Positions 1 through 6,340 are shown, counted from the first letter of the stretch. The stretch: DNA of 12,585 nucleotides from Oscillibacter sp. UBA6647 (GCA_002455655.1 DKLF01000075.1:1-12585), one strand, 5' to 3'. Translations and numbers: made by a program. Notes: generated by a model not told the origin, from the letters alone.

Positions 1-20
1 CGCCGTCTCATGAGACGGCG
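1..20 (-). terminator. Perfect 20-bp palindrome, probable terminator stem after gatD
   Basis: The first 20 bases form a perfect inverted repeat, an 8-bp stem CGCCGTCT/AGACGGCG closed by a CATG loop. It lies 31 bases past the gatD stop codon in the direction of gatD transcription, where an intrinsic terminator is expected. The T-tract that would prove it would lie beyond the left edge of the window, so this call rests on the stem and position only. Confidence 0.5.
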
Positions 21-50
21 GGTGCGCTGCGTGATTCTTCAAAAAGGTTT

Positions 51-794
51 TCAGTGTGCTTTATCAGCTTCAAGCCGGGCCAAAAGCTCCCGGCAGGCGG
101 TGGCATAGGCCTCCTCCTCCATCCGGTAAATGGGGAGCTGCTCGGGCAGCTCTTCGCCCCGCCGGCCGTAAATAGCGGAAATCACGTGGCGCAGAAGGGG
201 CGGATTTTTCACAAGAAGGGGACCCGTCAGCTCGGAGGCAAACACGTTGTTTTTCCGAAAGCCCTCCGGCCCCTGCTCCTTCTCGTTGCCATAGCCTAAG
301 GTGAGCTTTGTCACAAGGGGCGTGACGATGCCGCTTACCAGCGTGCAGGAGTTCATAAAGCCCACCACAGGCTCCTCATACAGGTCCGTGTGTCCGTATA
401 CGTCTCCCACAAACCGTTTCTTCCCCTGCTGGCTGCTGAAAGCGCCCACCCGAAGACCCATATAATATTTTCCCGCCGCATCCGTGACGGACTGGCCCAG
501 CATCTGCATGGCCGTTCCGCAAAAAAGCATGGCCACGCCGTCGTCCACGGCGGCGCGAAGCTCCTTTCCAAAACGGACAAAGTCCTCGATGGCCGCCTTT
601 TGGCTGCGCTCCGTCCCCGCGCCCACGAACACAAAGTCCGCACCGGAAAAGTCCATCGCGTCTCCGGGGCGAAGTGTTTCCACCGTCACAGAGTTGCCCA
701 TATCCTCCAAGTGACGGCGCAGAATTGCAAGGTTTCCCCAGCTCCCGTACAGGTTCATCAGGTCGGGATAGATGTGCAAAAACCGAAGCTCCAT
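51..794 (-). CDS. gatD: GatD-like type 1 glutamine amidotransferase, catalytic His replaced
   Basis: In the known family GatD supplies ammonia to MurT, which amidates D-Glu of lipid II. The 247-aa protein matches the family's usual length and layout: an N-terminal HIYPDLMNLYGSWGN segment (residues 7-21), the nucleophile elbow FCGTAMQMLG with Cys92, KRF near 126-128, and GPLLVKNP at 191-198. Two features are odd. Canonical members read roughly YLHGPLLPKNP, but here the residue before GPLL is Thr190 (codon ACG), so the triad His is missing. The usual GGGQDxEQ is GAGTERSQ (58-64). The ATG at 794 was chosen because AAGGAGG lies 7 bases upstream and the murT stop overlaps it as TGATG; a GTG one codon earlier is possible. 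Membership in the GatD fold is well supported. Glutaminase activity is doubtful, and the protein may be a structural partner or act on another substrate. Confidence 0.85.
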   Translation of the reverse strand: MELRFLHIYPDLMNLYGSWGNLAILRRHLEDMGNSVTVETLRPGDAMDFSGADFVFVGAGTERSQKAAIEDFVRFGKELRAAVDDGVAMLFCGTAMQMLGQSVTDAAGKYYMGLRVGAFSSQQGKKRFVGDVYGHTDLYEEPVVGFMNSCTLVSGIVTPLVTKLTLGYGNEKEQGPEGFRKNNVFASELTGPLLVKNPPLLRHVISAIYGRRGEELPEQLPIYRMEEEAYATACRELLARLEADKAH

Positions 795-2128
795 CACACA
801 GCCTCCTTTTCCACATGGGCCAGAAGCTTATCCCGGTCGGAGAAGCAGGTGAGGACGTACACGTCCTCCGCCCCGTCGTTCTTCAAGGCTTCGCACGCCT
901 CGGCAATGTCGGGGTGCAGCTCAATTTTCTCTCCCGGCACGTCCGTAAAGGACAGGCGCACCGCAAGGTCGGACGCATACTGTCCGCATAAAAGCACCCG
1001 CTGCACCTGCTCGCAGTTCAGAAGGTCAAAGTCGATGTCCCACAGCCAGCTTGTTTCGCTGGTGTAGTATTTGCGGCTCACCGCGTCCACAATCACCACC
1101 ACCGTGCAGGGGTCCTCCGTGGCCCGGACATAACGCAGGTTCGTGTCGTAGGCAATGGAGTTTTCGTGCTTGCTGGTGAGCAGCATCCCGTGGTGCGCGC
1201 CCAGCAGAAAGCGGACCATCCGCCCATTTTTCAGGATATAATTGTCAATGGTTTTTGCAAGTTCCGCCACCGGCACGCCGCACTCATGGCACACGGCGCA
1301 GGCCGCCAGAATATTATAGACGTTATAAATGCTGCGAAAGGCCAGATGAACGGTCATCGCGTCGCCGATGCGCAAAATTCCCTCATCCAAATCCAGCTCC
1401 GTGGCGGCATAGTCGATTTCAAAGGGCCGGGTAAACTCACACTCATTGCAGAAATAGCTGCCGATGTGGTTGAAATGGTAGTAGCGATACTTCATGGGGG
1501 ACTTGCATACCGGGCAATAGGCCCCGTCGTGGTAGACCCCGGAGGGTTCCTCCGTGGAAATGGAACAGCGCTCCAGCCCAAACCATTTCACGTTGTCCCG
1601 GTTCACGCCGAAGCAGGCGGAAAGAGGATCGTCGGCGTTGAGAATCAGCCGCGTCTCCGGAAACATGGCGGGCGAAAGCGCGTCAAACACCCACTCGGGG
1701 TGGCCGTTCCGGGTCAACTGGTCCCGGTACAGGTTCGTAACCACGAAATGGGTGGGATGGAAAAATTGAAAGCTGTGGACGGCGTACCGCTCGTCTGACT
1801 CGATCAGCAGCACGTCGGCCTTCATCACGCCGCCAAGGGTGCAGTGGGTCAGCACCGTGGTGGTGACGCCCTCAATCTGGTTGGAGCCTTCCTCGTTATA
1901 CACCACGGTTTTTCCAGACGCCCGCAAAATGGCTGCAATCATCTCCACGGTGGAGGTCTTGCCGTTGGAGCCGGTGACGGCGATTACCAGCGGGGGCAAC
2001 GTCACTTGACGCAGAATGTCCGGGCAGATCCGCAGCGCGTACTTGCCGGGCAGGGAGCTGCCGCGCCCCACCAGCTTTCCCACAAAGCGGCCCGCCTTGC
2101 ATATCAGGATGGCAAGAAGCTTTTTCAT
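794..2128 (-). CDS. murT: MurT-like Mur ligase with DUF1727 domain
   Basis: This 444-aa protein resembles the ligase subunit of the MurT-GatD lipid II amidotransferase. In sequence: a Mur-ligase P-loop TGSNGKTS (residues 52-59), YNEEGSN (77-83), TNLYRDQL (131-138), LNADDP (163-168), and a four-Cys zinc ribbon with CPVC at 205-208 and CNEC at 227-230, an insertion characteristic of MurT. The C-terminal DUF1727 domain keeps SWLWDIDFD (360-368). Two conserved stretches have changed: the usual KNPxGFN is KHENSIAYD (320-328), and the ND...ADGxDxSW stretch that in S. aureus MurT supplies the triad Asp reads D348 to E358 with no ADG and about three extra residues. The ATP-binding core looks intact, so it probably still activates a carboxylate. 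It overlaps the hydrolase gene upstream by 4 bases and gatD by one. The family assignment is strong; the substrate is uncertain. Confidence 0.88.
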   Translation of the reverse strand: MKKLLAILICKAGRFVGKLVGRGSSLPGKYALRICPDILRQVTLPPLVIAVTGSNGKTSTVEMIAAILRASGKTVVYNEEGSNQIEGVTTTVLTHCTLGGVMKADVLLIESDERYAVHSFQFFHPTHFVVTNLYRDQLTRNGHPEWVFDALSPAMFPETRLILNADDPLSACFGVNRDNVKWFGLERCSISTEEPSGVYHDGAYCPVCKSPMKYRYYHFNHIGSYFCNECEFTRPFEIDYAATELDLDEGILRIGDAMTVHLAFRSIYNVYNILAACAVCHECGVPVAELAKTIDNYILKNGRMVRFLLGAHHGMLLTSKHENSIAYDTNLRYVRATEDPCTVVVIVDAVSRKYYTSETSWLWDIDFDLLNCEQVQRVLLCGQYASDLAVRLSFTDVPGEKIELHPDIAEACEALKNDGAEDVYVLTCFSDRDKLLAHVEKEAV

Positions 2129-2799
2129 GGCTCAGAGCTTTCCTCCTTTTCCGAAAAATCGCGGAACTCCGCGATGGCCCGGACGGGCGCGCCGTCCGCA
2201 TCCATAAATTTCATCGGCAGGGCAAAAAACATCATGTCCTTCCGGCCCACCACCTTTTTTAGGCACAGGCTTTCCACAATTACCAGTCCGCCGCCAAGCA
2301 GCACCTTGTGAACCGGGCGGCACGGGGTAGCCAGTGTGTCCACACTCAGCGCGTCGGTCCCCACGCCCTTTAAGCCGCAGGAGACGAGATACTGGGCCGC
2401 CTCCTTATCCGGGACGGGAAAGGTGTCTTCAAAATAGGCGTCGGTCCCCCACTTTTTCTCCCAGCCGGTATAAAACAGGACAAAGTCCGTGGACAGCACC
2501 GCGCCATTGAGGCTGCGCAGAAACTCCGCTGTGATGACCTCGCCGGGGGCAAGGGCGGACACGTCCACCACCGCCGCCCGTCCGCAGAACTGAGATACGG
2601 GCAGCACGTCCAGCGTGGATCCGTGGGACAGGATGTGGGAGGGCGCGTCCATATGCGTGCCGGTATGGGAGGCAAATTGAAGCAGCGTCTCCCGATAGCC
2701 GTTCCGGGTCAGATTTCCGGTGGACTGGAACACGGGCTGAGAAGTGCCGGGATAAACCGGCATGTCTTCGCGGATGGTGTGCGTCAGGTCGAGAATCAT
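2125..2799 (-). CDS. Cyclase-family (kynurenine formamidase-like) metal hydrolase
   Basis: The 224-aa protein belongs to the cyclase/formamidase family, metal-dependent hydrolases that act on amides or lactones such as N-formylkynurenine. The signature HxGTHxDAPxH is complete as HTGTHMDAPSH (residues 45-55) with His45, His49, Asp51 and His55 as expected metal ligands. Other family marks are the N-terminal DLTHTIREDMPVYPG (4-18), VLFYTGWEKKWG (107-118), GTDALSVD (147-154), ESLCL (176-180) and ALPMKFMDADGAPVRAI (193-209). The start at 2799 was chosen because AAGGAAG precedes it by 7 bases and the family's conserved N-terminus begins there; a reading frame open further upstream to 2889 adds nothing recognisable. 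Its stop overlaps the murT start as ATGA, so translation is coupled. No tryptophan-degradation gene is nearby, so the substrate is unknown and may relate to the MurT/GatD pair. Confidence 0.88.
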   Translation of the reverse strand: MILDLTHTIREDMPVYPGTSQPVFQSTGNLTRNGYRETLLQFASHTGTHMDAPSHILSHGSTLDVLPVSQFCGRAAVVDVSALAPGEVITAEFLRSLNGAVLSTDFVLFYTGWEKKWGTDAYFEDTFPVPDKEAAQYLVSCGLKGVGTDALSVDTLATPCRPVHKVLLGGGLVIVESLCLKKVVGRKDMMFFALPMKFMDADGAPVRAIAEFRDFSEKEESSEP

Positions 2800-2829
2800 A
2801 GTATAACTTCCTTTTCCCGAAAGTAAACC

Positions 2830-2852
2830 GCGCGCCGTCTTCCAGAGCGCGC
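2830..2852 (-). terminator. GC-rich hairpin between mnmG and the hydrolase operon
   Basis: GCGCGC at 2830-2835 pairs with GCGCGC at 2847-2852, with an inner TCT/AGA pairing and a CG bulge. Read on the minus strand it follows the mnmG stop by about 40 bases and is trailed by GGTTTACTTT, a poor U-tract. On the plus strand it is followed by ATTTTT, but no plus-strand gene needs a terminator here. It may partly separate mnmG from the downstream genes; I see no clear promoter in the gap. Confidence 0.35.
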
Positions 2853-2891
2853 ATTTTTCAGATGACTTGGCCGGGCTGAGTGCTGGCAAAG

Positions 2892-4757
2892 TCAGCGGCT
2901 GAGATAAACCATTAAAACGGCGATGTCCGCCGGGGATACGCCGGAAATCCGGGATGCCTGTCCCATGTCGGAGGGGCGGAGGTCGGCCAGCTTTTCCCGG
3001 GCCTCCAAACGAAGTCCCCCGATGGAGGCGTAATCCAAATCCACGGGAAGTGCCTTGCCTTCCATGCGGCGGAAATCCTCCACCTGCTTTTCCTGCCGGC
3101 GGATGTACCCCTCGTATTTCACGTTCAGCTCCACCTGCTCTGCCTCGGCGAGGGTCAGGGCCGGGCGGCTGGGGTCGAAGGGGGACAGCTCCTCATAGTG
3201 GACGCCGGGACGGCGAAGCAGGTCGATCAGGCGGCAGCCGTCGGTGATATCCGCTGTCTCCTTTCCCGCGAGAAACGCGGATAAAGCCGCCGAGGGGCCG
3301 ACGCCCGTATGGGTCAGGCGGCGAATCTCCGCGTCCACCCGGGCGTATTTTTCCTCCACCGCCTGCAAACGGACGTCAGAGATCAGGCCGATGCGGTGGC
3401 CGATGGGGGTCAGCCGCCGGTCGGCGTTGTCCTCCCGCAGAAGCAGGCGGTATTCGCTGCGGGAGGTCATCATGCGGTAGGGCTCTTCGGTTCCCTTGGT
3501 CACAAGGTCGTCAATCAGCGTACCGATGTAGGATTCCGACCGGGAGAGGACCACGGGGGGCTTTCCCAGCAGCTTCATGGCGGCGTTCACCCCCGCCATA
3601 AAACCCTGCACCGCCGCCTCCTCATAGCCCGAGGAGCCGTTGAACTGCCCTGCGCCGTAAAGCCCCGGAATCTTTTTGGATTCCAGCGTTGCATACAGGG
3701 CAGTGGGGTCTACGCAGTCATACTCGATGGCATAGGCCGGGCGGGTCATTTCCGCGCGCCCAAGGCCCGGAACGCTGTGGAGCATTTCAAGCTGAATCTC
3801 CTCCGGCATGGAAGAGGAGAAGCCCTGCACATACAGCTCCTCGGTATTCAGCCCCATGGGCTCCACAAACAACTGGTGGCGCTTTTTGTCGGGAAAGCGG
3901 ACCACCTTTGTCTCAAAGGAGGGGCAGTATCGGGGGCCTACGCCCTCGATGACTCCTGCGTAAATGGGAGAGCGATCCAGATGGTCCAGCGCAATCTGCT
4001 TTGTTTCCTCCGTGGTCCATGTCAGCCAGCAGACCGCCCGGTTCACCGGCGGCGTTTCGGTTGTAAAGGAAAAGGGCGGGGGCGACTCGTCCCCCACCTG
4101 CAGCTCCATCTCGTCAAAGTCCACGCTGCGGGCGTTGACGCGGGGCGGCGTGCCGGTTTTAAACCGGCGCAGGGGTAAACCAAGCTTCACAAGAGCGTCC
4201 GTCAAACGGTTCGCAGCGTGCATCCCGTCGGGGCCGGAGGCTTCCACGCACTCGCCGATCAGCGTCCGTCCGTTTAAATAGGTGCCGGAGGCAATAATCA
4301 CCGCCCGGACGGAATACACCGCCCCGGTGGAAAGCACCACCTCGCTCACCGCGCCGTCCCGGATGCGGATTTCCACCGCCTCGCCTTGACGGACGGTGAG
4401 GTTTTCCTGCCGTTCCAGTGTGTGCTTCATCCGCTCCTGATATTTCCGCCGGTCCGCCTGCGCCCGGAGGGACCAGACCGCAGGGCCTTTCCCTCGGTTT
4501 AAAAGGCGGTATTGAATGCAGCACTCGTCCGCGGCCCTTGCCATTTCACCGCCCAGCGCGTCCAGCTCCCGGACAAGGTGGCCCTTGCCGGTGCCGCCGA
4601 TGGCGGGGTTGCAGGGCATGTTGCCCACCGCGTCCAAATTGATGGTGAACACCACGGTGCGCAGGCCCAGCCGGGCGGACGCCAGCGCCGCCTCAATTCC
4701 CGCGTGGCCCGCGCCAATCACTGCGATATCAAATTGTGCGGCATGAAATTCTCTCAT
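2892..4757 (-). CDS. mnmG: tRNA uridine-5-carboxymethylaminomethyl modification enzyme MnmG (GidA)
   Basis: MnmG is the FAD- and NADH-dependent subunit of the MnmE-MnmG complex that installs the (carboxymethyl)aminomethyl group on wobble uridine 34 of certain tRNAs in the cytoplasm. The 621-aa length is normal. Visible marks are the dinucleotide-binding GAGHAG (residues 15-20), CNPAIGGTGKGHLVRELDAL with conserved Cys49, SGTYLNGRT, RFKTGTPPR, YCPSFETKVVRF, GQFNGSSGYEEAAVQGFMAG and EPYRMMTSRSEYRLLLREDN, followed by the helical C-terminal domain with YEGYIRRQ, which contacts MnmE and tRNA. The ATG at 4757 is preferred over TTG at 4763 because GAGGA (4764-4768) sits 6 bases from it. The partner mnmE, often adjacent, is not in the window. 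The gene begins 37 bases after the phosphoesterase stop and could be read through from it. Confidence 0.97.
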   Translation of the reverse strand: MREFHAAQFDIAVIGAGHAGIEAALASARLGLRTVVFTINLDAVGNMPCNPAIGGTGKGHLVRELDALGGEMARAADECCIQYRLLNRGKGPAVWSLRAQADRRKYQERMKHTLERQENLTVRQGEAVEIRIRDGAVSEVVLSTGAVYSVRAVIIASGTYLNGRTLIGECVEASGPDGMHAANRLTDALVKLGLPLRRFKTGTPPRVNARSVDFDEMELQVGDESPPPFSFTTETPPVNRAVCWLTWTTEETKQIALDHLDRSPIYAGVIEGVGPRYCPSFETKVVRFPDKKRHQLFVEPMGLNTEELYVQGFSSSMPEEIQLEMLHSVPGLGRAEMTRPAYAIEYDCVDPTALYATLESKKIPGLYGAGQFNGSSGYEEAAVQGFMAGVNAAMKLLGKPPVVLSRSESYIGTLIDDLVTKGTEEPYRMMTSRSEYRLLLREDNADRRLTPIGHRIGLISDVRLQAVEEKYARVDAEIRRLTHTGVGPSAALSAFLAGKETADITDGCRLIDLLRRPGVHYEELSPFDPSRPALTLAEAEQVELNVKYEGYIRRQEKQVEDFRRMEGKALPVDLDYASIGGLRLEAREKLADLRPSDMGQASRISGVSPADIAVLMVYLSR

Positions 4758-4768
4758 GATCAATCCTC

Positions 4769-4789
4769 AAAAAAGCCCCGTTCAGGGAC
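4769..4789 (-). terminator. Short hairpin with T6 just before the mnmG ribosome binding site
   Basis: On the minus strand GTCCC and GGGGC form a 5-bp stem (one G-U pair) with a TGAAC loop, followed directly by TTTTTT and then GAGGA, the mnmG ribosome binding site. The stem is short, so termination would be partial at best. It may reduce read-through from the phosphoesterase gene into mnmG. Confidence 0.4.
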
Positions 4790-4794
4790 TGAAA

Positions 4795-5646
4795 TCATAG
4801 CGCCCGCCGCAGCGTCAGAACTGCCACCTCCGGCCGGTTAAACAGCCGCGCGGAAGGGAAAATATTGCCAAGGCCCCGGGACACAAAAAGCTTTGCGCCC
4901 TCCACCGTGTAAAATCCGGAGGTGTAGGACGGGAACAAACCCTGATGTGGGTCTACTAACCCGTCGGTAAAGGGAAGGCGGACAAGGCCGCCGTGGCCGT
5001 GACCGGCCAAAGTCAGGTCATAGCCCAGCCGGTAATACTCCGTGGCAAAGAGGTTGTTCCGATGGGCCAGCAGCAGGCGAAAATCGTTTTCCCCATAGGC
5101 TTCCAGCAGTTCCCGCGTCATGTCCTCGGGCGTTTTCTGGTCGGCATAGGCATTGGGGTCGTCCACGCCAGAGAGAAGAATTCGCTCTCCGTCCCGCTCG
5201 ATGGGGACGGTTTGATTTCTAAGGCAGGTCACGCCCGCGCTCTCCAGCGCGGCGCAGACGTCTTCCGCCTGCCGTAAGGCCCACTCGTGGTTCCCCGTCA
5301 CATAATAAGTGGGAGCCAAAGCCGACAGTGCCCCGCCGATGGCGGCGGCGTATTGAAGAGGCCGCTTCGTATTTTCGTCCACCAAATCGCCGGTAACGGC
5401 AATCAAGTCCGGCGACTGAGCCGCCACCGCGTCCAGCAGGCGCTTGTTTCCCTCTCCGAATTCCTTCCCGTGAAGGTCTGAAAGCTGAACGACCACGAGC
5501 CCGTCAAACCCGGCGGGCAGGCGGACGGAGGAAAACTCCGCCCGGGTTACCTCCAGCGCGTTGTTGTCCCAAATTACAAAACCGGCCAATGCCAGAAAAA
5601 TCAGCGCCGACTCCGCAATGCGGCGGCGCACGGTAGCTTTTTTCAT
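4795..5646 (-). CDS. Membrane-anchored calcineurin-like metallophosphoesterase (YkuE-type)
   Basis: The 283-aa protein has a basic N-terminus (KKATVRRR), one hydrophobic segment at about residues 13-26, and an extracytoplasmic-looking metallophosphoesterase domain. Metal-binding motifs are all present: SDLHG with Asp57 and His59, TGDLVD with Asp87, TGNHEW with Asn119 and His120, LLAHRN with His195, and GHGHGG with His216 and His218. The last motif usually reads GHTHGGQ in the YkuE group, so a Gly replaces Thr and LVRLP follows. Relatives hydrolyse phosphomonoesters or lipid-linked phosphates, such as UDP-diacylglucosamine in LpxG-type enzymes; the substrate here is not known. The ATG at 5646 was preferred to the TTG just before it; GAGGG lies 9 bases upstream. 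A structured leader of about 110 bases and an extended -10 promoter precede it. Confidence 0.9.
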   Translation of the reverse strand: MKKATVRRRIAESALIFLALAGFVIWDNNALEVTRAEFSSVRLPAGFDGLVVVQLSDLHGKEFGEGNKRLLDAVAAQSPDLIAVTGDLVDENTKRPLQYAAAIGGALSALAPTYYVTGNHEWALRQAEDVCAALESAGVTCLRNQTVPIERDGERILLSGVDDPNAYADQKTPEDMTRELLEAYGENDFRLLLAHRNNLFATEYYRLGYDLTLAGHGHGGLVRLPFTDGLVDPHQGLFPSYTSGFYTVEGAKLFVSRGLGNIFPSARLFNRPEVAVLTLRRAL

Positions 5647-5671
5647 CAACAGCGTCCCTCAAACCGTTCTT

Positions 5672-5691
5672 CGCACCGCCGAAGCGGTGCG
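5672..5691 (-). other. Very stable UUCG-loop hairpin in the phosphoesterase 5' leader
   Basis: On the minus strand CGCACCGC pairs perfectly with GCGGTGCG around a TTCG loop closed by C-G, the classic extra-stable tetraloop. There is no T-tract after it, so it is not a terminator. A second small stem (CGCCG/CGGCG, 5700-5704 with 5713-5717) and a TACGGCGA direct repeat (5711-5718 and 5724-5731) lie just upstream in the leader. It could stabilise the mRNA or take part in leader-based control. It matches no riboswitch class that I recognise. Confidence 0.5.
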
Positions 5692-5764
5692 GTCCGGGCC
5701 GCCGAAAAAATACGGCGACGACTTACGGCGAATGCAAGTGGTCCTTGCCACCTCGCGTATGGTG

Positions 5765-5794
5765 ATTATAACATAAATTTATGACCTCTGACGA
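5765..5794 (-). promoter_or_regulatory. Extended -10 promoter for the metallophosphoesterase
   Basis: On the minus strand a perfect TATAAT (5765-5770) is preceded by TGT, giving an extended -10. A weak -35 TCGTCA (5789-5794, 4 of 6 consensus bases) stands 18 bases upstream. Transcription would start near 5758, leaving a leader of about 110 bases before the gene. Confidence 0.65.
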
Positions 5795-5884
5795 GATGAA
5801 AATTCAACAAAGAACCAAAAATAATTTGCCTTTTCTGAGGGGCGTCTCGTGAGATATGACAAAACCAAGGGATGTCTGACAGCG

Positions 5885-5914
5885 TTTTGGGTGTAAAATA
5901 GAGTTTACCCAAAA
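5885..5914. repeat. Imperfect inverted repeat in the AT-rich divergent region
   Basis: TTTTGGG plus TAAA (5885-5897, with a TG bulge) mirrors TTTA plus CCCAAAA (5904-5914), separated by ATAGAG. It sits in the gene-free 5795-5980 stretch between the divergent promoters, about 70 bases before the micro-gene -35. The T-rich outer 5' arm and A-rich outer 3' arm argue against a terminator and suit an operator or simple cruciform. Apart from this I see no gene or RNA in 5795-5980. Confidence 0.35.
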
Positions 5915-5986
5915 ATGTTAAAAGAGTTGAATTGTAAGATGCGCATAAAAAAATGTTAAGTTTTTGTAACAAGCGTCAAAAAGCAC

Positions 5987-6014
5987 TTGCATTTTGAAAA
6001 AAAGTAGCTATAAT
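5987..6014 (+). promoter_or_regulatory. Strong promoter of the 27-codon micro-gene
   Basis: TTGCAT (5987-5992), a 16-base spacer, then a perfect TATAAT (6009-6014). A-tracts at 5947-5953 and around 5978-5982 upstream could act as UP elements. Transcription would start near 6021, about 30 bases before the start codon. Confidence 0.75.
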
Positions 6015-6049
6015 AAAAATTACAAAAGAACAGAGAGGAGGCGCATACA

Positions 6050-6133
6050 ATGATGCAGAACGACAAGTTCACAGCGTTTGATCTGGACGACCTGATTTAT
6101 GGCACTGCCACGCAGGTACCCAGCGATCGCTAA
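6050..6133 (+). CDS. Isolated 27-aa micro-ORF with its own promoter and terminator
   Basis: A 27-codon reading frame begins MMQNDKFTAF and ends TAA. It has an optimal AGGAGG site (6036-6041) 8 bases before the ATG, a strong promoter upstream and an intrinsic terminator 13 bases after the stop, so it forms a self-contained unit of about 150 bases. The peptide is acidic in the middle (FDLDDL, residues 10-15), lacks Cys, has no signal peptide or membrane segment, and ends VPSDR. FDLD followed about 10 residues later by P-x-x-R is reminiscent of class I lanthipeptide leaders (FNLD/FDLD box and a Pro before the cleavage site), but no core follows. Alternatives are a small regulatory or structural protein, or an sRNA whose ORF is incidental. 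I do not recognise the family. Confidence 0.65.
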   Translation: MMQNDKFTAFDLDDLIYGTATQVPSDR

Positions 6134-6146
6134 GGCAGCAACGGAG

Positions 6147-6173
6147 CCGCGCTTGTAAAAGCGTGGGTTTTTT
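6147..6173 (+). terminator. Intrinsic terminator of the micro-gene
   Basis: CCGCGCTT (6147-6154) pairs along its full length with AAGCGTGG (6159-6166), with one G-U pair and a GTAA tetraloop, followed by TTTTTT and then CTATTTT. It is placed 13 bases after the micro-ORF stop. Confidence 0.85.
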
Positions 6174-6264
6174 CTATTTTGGGAAGAAATTGGACCTGAA
6201 CCGGAGGCGGACGCGCCCCGGCAGGCCGCTGCCGCCCCACGCAAAACGAAATAGGATGGATTTG

Positions 6265-6297
6265 ACGCCGCGAGGGAGAGCCTCAGCGGCGTTTTTT
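6265..6297 (+). terminator. Second intrinsic terminator after the micro-gene
   Basis: ACGCCGC plus GAGG (6265-6275) pairs with CCTC plus GCGGCGT (6281-6292) with one bulged A and a GAGAG loop, followed by TTTTTT. Between this and the first terminator (6174-6264) there is no convincing promoter or ORF, only a small CGGCAG/CTGCCG hairpin at 6219-6234. The element looks like a backup stop for read-through, or the end of a short unrecognised RNA. Confidence 0.75.
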
Positions 6298-6340
6298 GGC
6301 GCTTTGGGAGTAAAACGAGTCTCGGCGGGCAAAAATGGAC

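Noticed and set aside
390..1067. 225-codon plus-strand frame across gatD and murT
   Set aside because: Covers two well-supported minus-strand genes and their overlap; composition is shadow-like.
3309..4178. 289-codon plus-strand frame opposite mnmG
   Set aside because: Antisense to conserved MnmG motifs, no family resemblance, no ribosome binding site.
5766..5972. 68-codon minus-strand frame in the AT-rich gap
   Set aside because: No convincing ribosome binding site, and it ends over the phosphoesterase promoter; such a frame is expected by chance in AT-rich DNA.
6123..6130. GCGATCGC octamer at the end of the micro-gene (HIP1-like)
   Set aside because: HIP1 is meaningful only when iterated, as in cyanobacteria; I noticed a single copy here.
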